Shown piece after piece: positions 53,700 through 62,023 of a stretch of DNA of 64,000 bases (position 1 is the stretch's first letter; every line of letters begins with the position of its first letter). The stretch is from Paraburkholderia megapolitana (GTDB taxonomy: Bacteria; Pseudomonadota; Gammaproteobacteria; Burkholderiales; Burkholderiaceae), in NCBI RefSeq assembly GCF_007556815.1, contig NZ_CP041745.1, positions 1,527,001 through 1,591,000 on the forward strand. The letters are read 5' to 3'. The notes under the pieces are model-generated. The model worked only from the letters and a program-made list of their open reading frames with translations. It ran no database searches and had not been told where the DNA came from. A program made the position numbers and the translations under genes.

Positions 53700-55470
53700 T
53701 GGCATTGAGCGAAGTAACCAGCTTTTTACGCGTAAACGGCTTTTCGATAAATCCGTCAAATGACCGAGGGTCATCGATAAAATCGGAGCTTGTCATGTAG
53801 CCACTGATTGCGACGATACGAGTCCGGGTGTTGTTGCCGAGCCCGATCTTGAGCTGATCGGCGAGCGCGAATCCGTCGTCCTGTGCCAAGTGGATGTCGC
53901 ACAGGACAATATCGTACATATGGCGAGAGCACGCTTCGCGTGCGTTGTCCGCGTCGAGAACGTAGTCCACCCGCATGCCCAGGGACGTGGCGAGCGCCGA
54001 AAGTTCCAGACAAATAGTTTCCTGGTCGTCGATTACGAGCATCCGCTGATCAGTGAATTTCGCGTCGAGGACGTCTTCCTGAGCTTGATCGACCAGAGCG
54101 ACCATAGCGTGGCCAACTGCGCAGCGTTCTACGGGAACCCTGACCGTAAAGGTTGTGCCGCGGTCTGTCTGGCTCTTGACGGCCAAGCTTCCTCGAAGGC
54201 GCTTTACAAGTCCGCTGGCAATCGTCAAGCCCATACCGAGGCCTAATCCAATTCGATGCTGTTTGTGTACACGATAGAAGGGATCGAAGATGTGTGGGAG
54301 ATCTGACTCAGATATCCCCATCCCACGATCGGAAACAGTAACCTCAAGGACGGGATGACCCTCGTCGTCATCGACGTCAAAGCCCATTTCAATCGACATC
54401 GTCTCTGCGTGCTTTACTGCATTGTCGGCGAGGTTGTACACGATCTGCTTGATCCGTAGACGATCGGTGCGCACGCAAACGACAGCAGATTCGGTGATTC
54501 GAATCTCTGGGCAGACCCGCGATTTGTCGTTATGCAGATCTCCGACAATCTCGGTAAGCAGCTCGTCCACTCGGAACTCTGAAAAATCCAGCGCTAGGCC
54601 GTCGACCCCCAAGGTCAAAAAGTCACCTATTTCGTCGAGGTGAGTGGTGATTCGCGCGACCGCTCGCTCCATGTTCAGGAGGGTACGCATACTAGATGGC
54701 GCAACGTTTCGCTCTGACAGATTCTCAAGACCGGTCACCAGCGTTTGCATAGGATTTTTCAGTTCGTGACTGATGGTCGCGAGAAACACTCTTACAGTTG
54801 CCGTTGCTTTCTCGGCCTCTGACGCAATCTCGTGCTCCATACGACGGGCATTCTGTTCCGCCTCAAGCATCCTCAATGCGCTTCTTCGAGCCATCGAGAA
54901 ATAGGCGCTGGCAGCGATAAAGAACAACGATACGACCAGTTCCCCGTAGAACAGCAGGGAATATTTGGAATTGATGTCACGCAAGAGTGCATCTCTTCGC
55001 TGGATGCCGAGAACCCCTATAACCGACACGATTTTCTGTGAGGCGACCGTGACTTCACCCAGTTTGTTGAGGATATAGGTAGATACCTGAGGGTTGTTCT
55101 GCAAGTCTAGTTTTGTTGTTTCGATTTCATGCAGGCTTGCATTTATACGAGAAATACCTTCCTGGTAGACGGGGTCATCAAATACGTACTCGGTGGTAAC
55201 TGACCGCTGCGAGATCATGTACGCTCGTGACTGAAGCAGGGCAAAGGCGATCAGCAGGTCACGATGCGCCGGTGGATTTGGCGTATCCATCTTGATGACC
55301 AGATTTGCCAACTCGGAGTTCTGCAGTTGAAGTTGCGCGATGCCCCAATAGGAATCCTCAGTCGGACCTTTGAGGTACTCCAGCCGATCGTCAGGGATCA
55401 GGTACAGCACACCGCCTATCCAGAAGGCGCAGAGCAGAGGAAAGATTATCTTGGGTAGGTGACGAAACAT
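53692..55470 (-). CDS. Hybrid sensor histidine kinase
   Basis: 592 residues. Transmembrane helices near residues 6-26 and 172-192 flank a periplasmic alpha-helical sensor region. Then HisKA with TISHELKNPMQTLV (His235), HATPase_c with IVYNLADNAVKHA (N box), SDRGMGISESDLPHIFDPFYR (G1/F boxes) and GLGLGMGLTIASG (G2), and a C-terminal receiver with IVLCDIH (Asp525) and FIEKPF (Lys). No HPt domain is present, so the receiver may act as an autoinhibitory or relay module. The start codon directly follows the stop of the upstream periplasmic protein gene (TAAATG): three genes in one coupled operon with the BetR-type response regulator. Confidence 0.93.
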   Translation of the reverse strand: MFRHLPKIIFPLLCAFWIGGVLYLIPDDRLEYLKGPTEDSYWGIAQLQLQNSELANLVIKMDTPNPPAHRDLLIAFALLQSRAYMISQRSVTTEYVFDDPVYQEGISRINASLHEIETTKLDLQNNPQVSTYILNKLGEVTVASQKIVSVIGVLGIQRRDALLRDINSKYSLLFYGELVVSLFFIAASAYFSMARRSALRMLEAEQNARRMEHEIASEAEKATATVRVFLATISHELKNPMQTLVTGLENLSERNVAPSSMRTLLNMERAVARITTHLDEIGDFLTLGVDGLALDFSEFRVDELLTEIVGDLHNDKSRVCPEIRITESAVVCVRTDRLRIKQIVYNLADNAVKHAETMSIEMGFDVDDDEGHPVLEVTVSDRGMGISESDLPHIFDPFYRVHKQHRIGLGLGMGLTIASGLVKRLRGSLAVKSQTDRGTTFTVRVPVERCAVGHAMVALVDQAQEDVLDAKFTDQRMLVIDDQETICLELSALATSLGMRVDYVLDADNAREACSRHMYDIVLCDIHLAQDDGFALADQLKIGLGNNTRTRIVAISGYMTSSDFIDDPRSFDGFIEKPFTRKKLVTSLNAIT

Positions 55471-55968
55471 TTAGCGAATCGAAAGCGACTTGATTTGACG
55501 GATTTCTTTTGCACTGTACTGCGAAGTCTTGATACGCGAACCTTCACCTCCATCTCGGTCATACACGAGAAACAGTGGTCCGAAATTTCTGAGCAGCAAC
55601 CTCTGGCCGTCCATCGAGTATGCGAGTATCGGCTGATCCCTAAGAATGCCGGATACGTCTATGTCCTTGATTTCGTAGTCATCGTATGCGGTGATCGTTA
55701 CCGATGAACCCTTGGGGCAAGTCTTGCTGACTACATCGGCGAGGCGGATCCCGTTGTATTCTGACTTGGACTTCCAAGGTGTAGACGTCGCAACGGAGTA
55801 CTGCGGCATCGCAAGGATGTCGTGTTCGCTGAGAAATTCGACATGTGTACGGTGGCCCTCCACGCAGTAGACATATAGTTCTAAAGGGACGACGTCGGCT
55901 TGAGCGCTTGAGATCGATAACGAGATCAGCGTAAAGGCGAGCGCCACCTTAGGAGCTCTTTCAAGCAT
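55471..55968 (-). CDS. Periplasmic protein with sulfite-oxidase (molybdopterin-oxidoreductase)-like fold, probable sensor partner
   Basis: 165 residues from ATG 55968, giving a clean signal peptide (cleavage AQA-DV); ATG 55980 is an alternative. The body resembles the short molybdopterin-oxidoreductase-like proteins: TSTPW, GIRLADVV, VTITAYDDYEI, ILAYSMDGQRLLLRNFGPLFLVYDRD. The Cys that binds molybdenum in true SUOX enzymes is not at an obvious place (only the Cys in YVYCVEG and KTCPKG), so the cofactor is probably missing and the domain acts as a ligand or protein sensor. It lies between response regulator and kinase genes, overlapping the former by eight bases and abutting the latter. Confidence 0.75.
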   Translation of the reverse strand: MLERAPKVALAFTLISLSISSAQADVVPLELYVYCVEGHRTHVEFLSEHDILAMPQYSVATSTPWKSKSEYNGIRLADVVSKTCPKGSSVTITAYDDYEIKDIDVSGILRDQPILAYSMDGQRLLLRNFGPLFLVYDRDGGEGSRIKTSQYSAKEIRQIKSLSIR

Positions 55969-56812
55969 CGATTGGTCCATGCGGAAAACGAACATCCAAG
56001 GCGGCTTTGATGATAGGACCTTTGATTGGTTTCTCATACGGGCCGATAACGTTGAACTGTAGCATCGCAGTAGCGATCTGCTCTAGATGTACTGGACTCT
56101 TGGCGTACCCCGTCAAGATAATGATCGGAATGTCGTCGCCTAGACGTCTGCGGATCAGTTCCACGGCCGGAGCGGTTATCGTCCCATCGAGTATCCAGTC
56201 AAGGATGAACGCGTCAAACTGCCGCGAGTCGAGCGCAGCTTCTAACTCCTCGATCGACTGGAACTCAGCGGTATCGTAGTTATGGTTATTCAAGAAGGTC
56301 GACAGTTCACCGGAGGTCTCAACGTTATCCTCAAGAATTGCCACCATCCTTGATGGCCGAAAGTGTTTGTCACAATTGATACTGATTTTCGAAACCGGGT
56401 AGGTACCTCCAAGCGGCGTGTTGGAGTAATGGATGAGCCAATCTGGTAGTCGCTTCTCTGCAAAGAAAGTTGTGTCGTAGTCTCGACCAGGCGCGACAGG
56501 ATCGTTGTGTAAAACAGCGCGGCACAGAATGCTCGCTTCGCCCATTTTCAGCTCTGCGCTAACCTCGCGACCTGTCAGTGAACCGTCATCGCTCTGATCC
56601 TTAATCAACGTCAAAGGATCGACATTGAAGGCCTTGGCGATTGTCTTCACCTGCGCAAGAGTCCATTGGCTATTCCCCTTCATTTTGCGATGAGCGTGCG
56701 ATGCACTGAGGTCGAGTAGTTCTCCGGCAATTGCAACTTGCTTATGCCTGGGTACCCCTTTGTCGTCCAAAAGTTGTCTGACGCGCGCTGCAATGTCTTG
56801 GTTGGAATCCAT
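55961..56812 (-). CDS. Response regulator with N-terminal BetR-type HTH domain
   Basis: 283 residues from ATG 56812. Unlike standard regulators the DNA-binding part comes first: residues 8-65 (VRQLLDDKGVPRHKQVAIAG, LLDLSASHAHRKMKG, WTLAQVKTIAKAFNVDP) match the BetR helix-turn-helix family. A linker of about 90 residues follows, then a receiver (155-275) with acidic pair Glu161-Asp162, phospho-acceptor Asp205 (AFILDW), Thr234 (ILTGY) and Lys261 (YEKP). First gene of the signalling operon. Direct repeats with dyads lie 80-140 bases upstream and may be its own binding sites. Confidence 0.88.
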   Translation of the reverse strand: MDSNQDIAARVRQLLDDKGVPRHKQVAIAGELLDLSASHAHRKMKGNSQWTLAQVKTIAKAFNVDPLTLIKDQSDDGSLTGREVSAELKMGEASILCRAVLHNDPVAPGRDYDTTFFAEKRLPDWLIHYSNTPLGGTYPVSKISINCDKHFRPSRMVAILEDNVETSGELSTFLNNHNYDTAEFQSIEELEAALDSRQFDAFILDWILDGTITAPAVELIRRRLGDDIPIIILTGYAKSPVHLEQIATAMLQFNVIGPYEKPIKGPIIKAALDVRFPHGPIDA

Positions 56813-56893
56813 CGGACTGGTAGTTAGCAAGTATTTGAATTATTGCGCATAAAGCAATCAAATGCGCTTGACGAATTGTGTTCTGAAATATAA

Positions 56894-56952
56894 ATTGCGT
56901 GAAATGATGCGATTCAACCGTTGATGCATTGCGTGAAACGATACGTTTTACG
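56894..56952. promoter_or_regulatory. Paired 18-bp direct repeats with an internal dyad, upstream of the BetR-type regulator
   Basis: ATTGCGTGAAATGATGCG (56894-56911) and ATTGCGTGAAACGATACG (56928-56945) match at 16 of 18 positions with a 34-base pitch. The second copy continues into a near-perfect dyad CGTGAAACG-ATA-CGTTTTACG (56932-56952). Candidate binding sites for the regulator encoded just to the left. Confidence 0.55.
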
Positions 56953-57477
56953 ATACATGCTGTGGCCGATCAGAGCAAGGGGCCTTGCGCCCATGCATGC
57001 TACGGGGTTTGGATGGGGATTCACAGCTTCAGGCCGGACTTCCTTCGATCTGGGGGAGTTATGCGATGGATAGGCAGGGTTGCCTGGTTCAGGCTGCTGC
57101 TCTCAGTGACCGCTCGCTGTTCTACTCATCTACGTCGTATACGGCAGTAGTGCCATCCGTGGACCGCTCTTATTACCTTTGCAGACCGCTCGTGCGTTCG
57201 ACGCATCGTCGGGCCCTGATTGCTTCGATCGCAATGAATTGAGACATCGGACTGCCGGATGCTGCAGCAGCGCCGTGCCGGTCTCTTGTTCGTCGTGGAT
57301 GAGAGAGTGAGGTGGACGAGGTAATCGGATCGATGTAAAGGCCGGGTATCCTGGTGTTCCCGTGTTCATTGGGCGCGATAGGGGGGGCAATGTGTCGAGG
57401 CTAGTGCAGCTCAGGAACTGCTGGCGGCGAGCCTTTGCGACAGTAAGGTTGCTGACGCAGCCTGCAACGGAGATAGC
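56953..57477. other. Gene-free region in the low-GC block
   Basis: About 525 bases with no supported gene. Frames present are short, Arg/Cys/Thr-rich and lack ribosome sites. No terminator or repeat noted besides the sites just upstream of the signalling operon. Confidence 0.45.
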
Positions 57478-57858
57478 ATGGTGACACGCAGTGTTCGAGG
57501 CCCGAAACGCCGGGTGACTCCAATAGATGTAGACCTGACGCCGCGCTGGAGGACGTTGATGCCGATCCTGGTCTCGGCCATCGAGAACGGAACAGAGACT
57601 GGAAAAGCGAATGCCCGACGCAATCTGCTGAAGCTTGCCTGTGAGATCGATCGCGCGAATCGGTGGAATCGGCGCATGCAAGGTGCGCTCGCGCGTCTGG
57701 CAAAAATTTGGCCCAAGGGGGATGACATGCTTGATGGAGATGAGAGGGCTGCGTTGACCGAGGCCGCCGAAGTGCTGGCGATCGGCGCAGCTGCCGATAT
57801 TCGCAGGAAACGCCGATCGGGTTCCACCTCCCTATCAGGTAGTTCCAGGCGGCGATAG
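57478..57858 (+). CDS. Small hypothetical protein
   Basis: 126 residues; ATG 57478 has GGAG six bases upstream. Basic ends flank a helical core (VDLTPRWRTLMPILVSAIEN, then ARRNLLKLACEIDRANRW and LARLAKIWPKG), which resembles short Burkholderia hypothetical proteins with a DLTPxWxxLMP motif. Function unknown. It lies alone between the low-GC signalling block and the hopanoid genes, with more ordinary base composition than the kinase genes. Confidence 0.6.
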   Translation: MVTRSVRGPKRRVTPIDVDLTPRWRTLMPILVSAIENGTETGKANARRNLLKLACEIDRANRWNRRMQGALARLAKIWPKGDDMLDGDERAALTEAAEVLAIGAAADIRRKRRSGSTSLSGSSRRR

Positions 57859-58407
57859 TATTGATCGCATGAAGCGAGACAGTGAGCAAACAGATCTGAA
57901 ACGTCCGCTGACAGCACCCTGTTGGCAACGTGAAAAGCTTGAGCAAGGAAACACACAAAAAAACACACAAATCATGCAGACGTACGCAACAAATCGTAAA
58001 ACGCGCTGCTAGAATTTCTGCGACATCACTGAGCGTGCGAACGCCGTTCAACCGGTGCCGCGTCGTGTGTCTGCGCTGTTTTGCAGCGCGACATGTCACG
58101 CGTTGCGATCTCTGTATTTGCAGCCTGGATGCAGCTTTTGCATCACTTGACTGACAACCTGTCGTACCCACATCGACAGGTCGGGCACGCGATGTTTGCG
58201 TGATGCCTTCACTTGTCTGTCAAATGGGGGCTTCAATATTACAGACCATTACCGGAGTGCTTCGCACGCTGCCTGCCCGGCGGCGCGGCGCGTTTTGACG
58301 CGGCCGTCGCCGGTGCAAAACCAGGAGCAGCGGTCGTGCAGATTGACACACTCTTACTTTTATCCGTCGAAGTGTTTTGCGCAGTTATTTATCCGGAGTA
58401 ACCGGCG
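57859..58407. other. Intergenic region before hpnI
   Basis: 549 bases without a gene. It holds a repeated ACACACAAA near 57950-57970 and the inverted repeat described separately. A TTGACA at 58344-58349 could be a -35 box, but no matching -10 is clear. Confidence 0.4.
58157..58181. repeat. 8-bp inverted repeat upstream of hpnI
   Basis: ACCTGTCG (58157-58164) and CGACAGGT (58174-58181) with a 9-base spacer and no T run after. Possible operator or mRNA stem about 230 bases before hpnI. Confidence 0.45.
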
Positions 58408-59640
58408 ATGACCGCGCATACGTTGTCCCTATTCCAATGGCTGCTGATCGTGTTGTGCTGTGCCGCCACGATCTACGCACTGCTCGCCGCGGTCGCGATG
58501 CCGCGTTTCACGAAACGTGGTCTAAGCGGCGAGCGTCACGCGGGTAAGCCGCGACCCCACGGCACGCTGAGAGAGCCGGTGGCATCGGTGAGCGTGCTGA
58601 AGCCGCTTTGCGGCATGGAGCCGCATCTGTTCGAGAATCTCGCCACTTTTTGCGAACAGACGCATCAGTGCGTTCAACTGCTGTTTGGTGTTTCGTCGGC
58701 GGCCGATCCGGCGATCGCTGTCGTGCGCCGCCTGCAAAAGAAGTATCCGCGGCACGACATCGCCTTGATCGACGATCCACGCGTGTACGGCAGCAATCTC
58801 AAGGTCAGCAACCTCATCAACATGGCGCGCAATGCACGACACGATGTGATTGTCGTGGCGGATAGCGACATCGCGGTCGAGCCGGATTATCTCGAGCAGG
58901 TCACGGCACCGCTCGCGGACCCTCGTGTCGGTATCGTCACGTGCCTGTATCGTGCGCGCAGTATCGGTAGTTACTGGTCGCGCGTGGGGGCGTTGTTCAT
59001 CGACGAATGGTTTGCGCCGTCGGTGCGCATCGCGCATGCGGGCGGTTCGCGCGGCTTCGGTTTCGGCGCCACGCTCGCGTTGCGCCGCTCGACGCTCGAT
59101 GACATCGGCGGCTTCGAAGCGCTGAAAAACTGTCTCGCCGACGACTACCTGCTTGCCGAACACACGCGTCGGCTCGGTCTCGAGACGGTACTGTCGCCGG
59201 TGACGGTTGCAACCGATGTAATCGAGCGCGGCTTCATCCCGCTATGGACGCGCGAAATGCGCTGGCTGCGCACGATCCGCTCGGTGAATCCAGCGGGCTT
59301 CGCGTTTCTCTTCGTCACATTCACGTCGCCGTGGCTGCTGGCCGGCGCGCTGCTCGCACTGAGCCTGCACGCGCATCATCCCGACGCTGCGCTGGGTATG
59401 GCAATCGGCACGCTGAGCGGTCTCATCGCACGCGTGGCGCTGCATGCACGCGAGGCACGGGCCGGCCGCACGTTCTGGCGCGACCTGCCGCTCGTGCCGC
59501 TGCGCGATGGCTTGCTCGCGCTGCAATGGCTCGGCGCGGCGTTTGGCTCGCAGGTGGTGTGGCGCGGTGCGCGGATGTCGATTGCGAACCGCGTCGAAGC
59601 GCCGACTGCATCGATCATGGAAATGTCGGATGGCGGCTGA
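58408..59640 (+). CDS. hpnI: Hopanoid biosynthesis glycosyltransferase HpnI
   Basis: 410 residues. A family 2 glycosyltransferase that adds N-acetylglucosamine to bacteriohopanetetrol in known species. Seen: an N-terminal membrane helix, SVLKPLCGMEPHLFENLATFCEQ, VVADSDIAVEPDYLEQV with the DxD metal site, GALFIDEWFAPSVR, GFGATLALRRSTLDDIGGFEAL, and C-terminal membrane helices. Motifs and neighbours match HpnI well. It starts the hpnI-J-K-L run; a GGAG precedes ATG 58408. Confidence 0.93.
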   Translation: MTAHTLSLFQWLLIVLCCAATIYALLAAVAMPRFTKRGLSGERHAGKPRPHGTLREPVASVSVLKPLCGMEPHLFENLATFCEQTHQCVQLLFGVSSAADPAIAVVRRLQKKYPRHDIALIDDPRVYGSNLKVSNLINMARNARHDVIVVADSDIAVEPDYLEQVTAPLADPRVGIVTCLYRARSIGSYWSRVGALFIDEWFAPSVRIAHAGGSRGFGFGATLALRRSTLDDIGGFEALKNCLADDYLLAEHTRRLGLETVLSPVTVATDVIERGFIPLWTREMRWLRTIRSVNPAGFAFLFVTFTSPWLLAGALLALSLHAHHPDAALGMAIGTLSGLIARVALHAREARAGRTFWRDLPLVPLRDGLLALQWLGAAFGSQVVWRGARMSIANRVEAPTASIMEMSDGG

Positions 59641-59714
59641 GGTATGTTGATGAAGTGCCGCAAATCCGACGAATAACGGCTGTCAGATTTCAAATACAGG
59701 TTGCAGGAGCATTC

Positions 59715-61136
59715 ATGAAAACGCTGTTTTTGCAGGCACCGTCGTATGACGGTTTCGACGGCGGCGCGGGTTCGCGCTATCAGGCGAAGCGCGAGATCCG
59801 CTCGTTCTGGTACCCGACGTGGCTCGCGCAGCCCGCGGCGCTCGTACCCGGTAGCCGCGTGCTCGACGCGCCCGCCGACGAGTTATCTGTCGACGCGACA
59901 CTCGACATCGCGCAAGACTACGAGCTGGTCGTGATCCACACGAGCACGCCGTCCTTTCCCACCGATGCCTTGTTTGCCGAAGACCTCAAGAAGCGTCGTC
60001 CGGACGTGCTGATTGGCATGGTCGGCGCGAAGGTCGCGGTCGATCCGCATAACTCGCTGACCGCATCGGAAGCGATCGATTTCGTCTGTCGCGAAGAGTT
60101 CGATTTCACCTGCCAGGAAGTCGCCGAAGGCAAGCCGTTCGCGCAGATTCTGGGTCTGAGTTATCGCGCGGCGGATGGCTCCATCGAACACAACGGCGCA
60201 CGTCCGATCCTCGAGAACATGGACGAGCTCCCGTTCGTCGCGCCGGTCTACAAACGCGACCTGAAGATCGATAACTACTTCATCGGTTATCTGAAGCATC
60301 CGTATGTGTCGATCTACACGGGCCGCGGTTGCCGCTCGAAGTGCACGTTCTGCCTGTGGCCGCAGACAGTGGGCGGCCATCGCTACCGCACACGCTCGGT
60401 GGAGAACGTGCTTGAAGAAGTGAAGTGGATCCGCGACAACATGCCTGAAGTGAAGGAGATCATGTTCGACGACGACACGTTCACCGACTTCAAGCCGCGC
60501 GTGGAAGAGATCGCGCGTGGGCTGGGCAAGCTCGGCGTGACGTGGTCGTGCAACGCGAAGGCCAACGTGCCGTACGCGACGCTGAAGATCATGAAGGAGA
60601 ACGGTCTGCGGCTACTGCTCGTGGGTTACGAATCAGGTGACGACCAGATCCTGCTGAACATCAAGAAGGGACTGCGCACGGACATCGCGCGCCGCTTTAG
60701 CGAAGACTGCCGCACGCTCGGTATCAAGATTCACGGCACGTTCATTCTCGGATTGCCGGGCGAGACGCAGGAGACGATCGTCAAGACGATCGAGTACGCG
60801 AAGGAAATCAATCCGCACACGATCCAGGTCTCACTGGCGGCGCCTTATCCGGGCACGACGCTGTATAACCAGGCGGTCGAGAACGGCTGGCTCGAAGAGA
60901 ACAAGGTGATCAACCTGGTGAGCCGCTCGGGTGTGCAGCTAGCGGCGATCGGTTATCCGCATCTGTCGCGCGACGAGATCTACCATCAGCTGGAGCGCTT
61001 CTACCGGCAGTTCTATTTCCGGCCGTCGAAGATCTGGGAGATCGTGCGCGAGATGCTGACGAGCTGGGAGATGATGAAGCGGCGTCTGCGCGAAGGCGTC
61101 GAGTTTTTCCGTTTCCTGCGTGCGCACGAGGCGTGA
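59715..61136 (+). CDS. hpnJ: Hopanoid radical SAM protein HpnJ
   Basis: 473 residues from ATG 59715 (upstream open frame overlaps hpnI and is discarded). B12-binding-like N-terminal domain (PSYDGFDGGAGSRYQAKREI is the HpnJ opening) followed by a radical SAM core with CRSKCTFC (Cys206, Cys210, Cys213) binding the 4Fe-4S cluster, and GTFILGLPGET. HpnJ converts the glucosamine side chain to a cyclitol ether in Burkholderia-type hopanoids. The stop overlaps the next start by one base. Confidence 0.95.
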   Translation: MKTLFLQAPSYDGFDGGAGSRYQAKREIRSFWYPTWLAQPAALVPGSRVLDAPADELSVDATLDIAQDYELVVIHTSTPSFPTDALFAEDLKKRRPDVLIGMVGAKVAVDPHNSLTASEAIDFVCREEFDFTCQEVAEGKPFAQILGLSYRAADGSIEHNGARPILENMDELPFVAPVYKRDLKIDNYFIGYLKHPYVSIYTGRGCRSKCTFCLWPQTVGGHRYRTRSVENVLEEVKWIRDNMPEVKEIMFDDDTFTDFKPRVEEIARGLGKLGVTWSCNAKANVPYATLKIMKENGLRLLLVGYESGDDQILLNIKKGLRTDIARRFSEDCRTLGIKIHGTFILGLPGETQETIVKTIEYAKEINPHTIQVSLAAPYPGTTLYNQAVENGWLEENKVINLVSRSGVQLAAIGYPHLSRDEIYHQLERFYRQFYFRPSKIWEIVREMLTSWEMMKRRLREGVEFFRFLRAHEA

Positions 61137-62023
61137 TGACCGACGAGGCTCGCCTGCCGCAACGCACGCTGATCGTCACCGCGGACGACTTCGGTCTGCA
61201 TCCGCGCGTGAACGAAGCGGTCGAACGCGCGCATCTGTATGGCGTATTGACGGCCGCGAGCCTGATGGTCGCGGCGCCCGCGGCCGACGATGCGGTGGAG
61301 CGCGCGCGACGTCTGCCCGGATTGCGGGTCGGCCTGCATCTGGTGCTGGCGGACGGTCCGGCGCAGTTGCCGCATTCGGTGATTCCCGACCTCGTCGACA
61401 AGCAAGGCCGTTTCGGCGATCACATGGTGCGCGACGGTTTTCGTTTCTTCTTCCTGCCGCAGGTGCGTGCGCAGCTCGCACGGGAAATTCGCGCGCAGTT
61501 CGAGGCGTTTTCAAGAACCGGACTGTCGCTCGATCACGTGAACACGCACAAGCATTTTCATCTTCATCCGACCGTGCTCACGCTGATTCTTGCGATCGGT
61601 CGCGAGTATGGGATGCGCGCCGTGCGGCTGCCGCGCGAGGCGCATGCACCCGTCTGGCTGCGACCGTGGATCGCCCTCGTACGGAGCCGGCTCGACCGTG
61701 CGGGGGTCGCACATAACGATTACGTGGTGGGTATCGCGCAGACTGGGCGCATGGACGAGGCTGCGCTGCTCGACGCGCTCGCGAATCTGCCGCGCGGTGT
61801 CGGCGAGATCTATTGCCATCCTGCAGCGCCAGGCGACGAACCGCTCACACCGGCGATGCACGCCTATCGCCACGCCGACGAACTCGATGCATTGTTGTCA
61901 CCGCGCGTAGCCGCTGCAATCGAAGCCGCCGGCGCGACCTGCGGCGGATTTGCCGACGTACTTGCACGCAACACGTGCGATACGTGCGGTAAGCACGACA
62001 AGCGCGGCGCGTCGCTGTCATGA
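61136..62023 (+). CDS. hpnK: Hopanoid deacetylase HpnK (YdjC family)
   Basis: 295 residues from ATG 61136 (GTG at 61133 is an alternative). YdjC-like carbohydrate deacetylase: TADDFGLHPRVNEAVERAH with metal-binding Asp and His, LHLVLADGPAQLP, DHVNTHKHFHLHP, and EIYCHPA. Removes the acetyl group from the GlcNAc-hopanoid made by HpnI. C-terminal CDTCGKH near the end could bind a metal. It overlaps hpnJ by one base and hpnL by four. Confidence 0.93.
   Translation: MTDEARLPQRTLIVTADDFGLHPRVNEAVERAHLYGVLTAASLMVAAPAADDAVERARRLPGLRVGLHLVLADGPAQLPHSVIPDLVDKQGRFGDHMVRDGFRFFFLPQVRAQLAREIRAQFEAFSRTGLSLDHVNTHKHFHLHPTVLTLILAIGREYGMRAVRLPREAHAPVWLRPWIALVRSRLDRAGVAHNDYVVGIAQTGRMDEAALLDALANLPRGVGEIYCHPAAPGDEPLTPAMHAYRHADELDALLSPRVAAAIEAAGATCGGFADVLARNTCDTCGKHDKRGASLS

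Noticed and set aside
57401..58171. 256-codon minus-strand frame near the small hypothetical gene
   Set aside because: Cys/Arg/Ser-rich, overlaps the better supported gene at 57478, no ribosome site.
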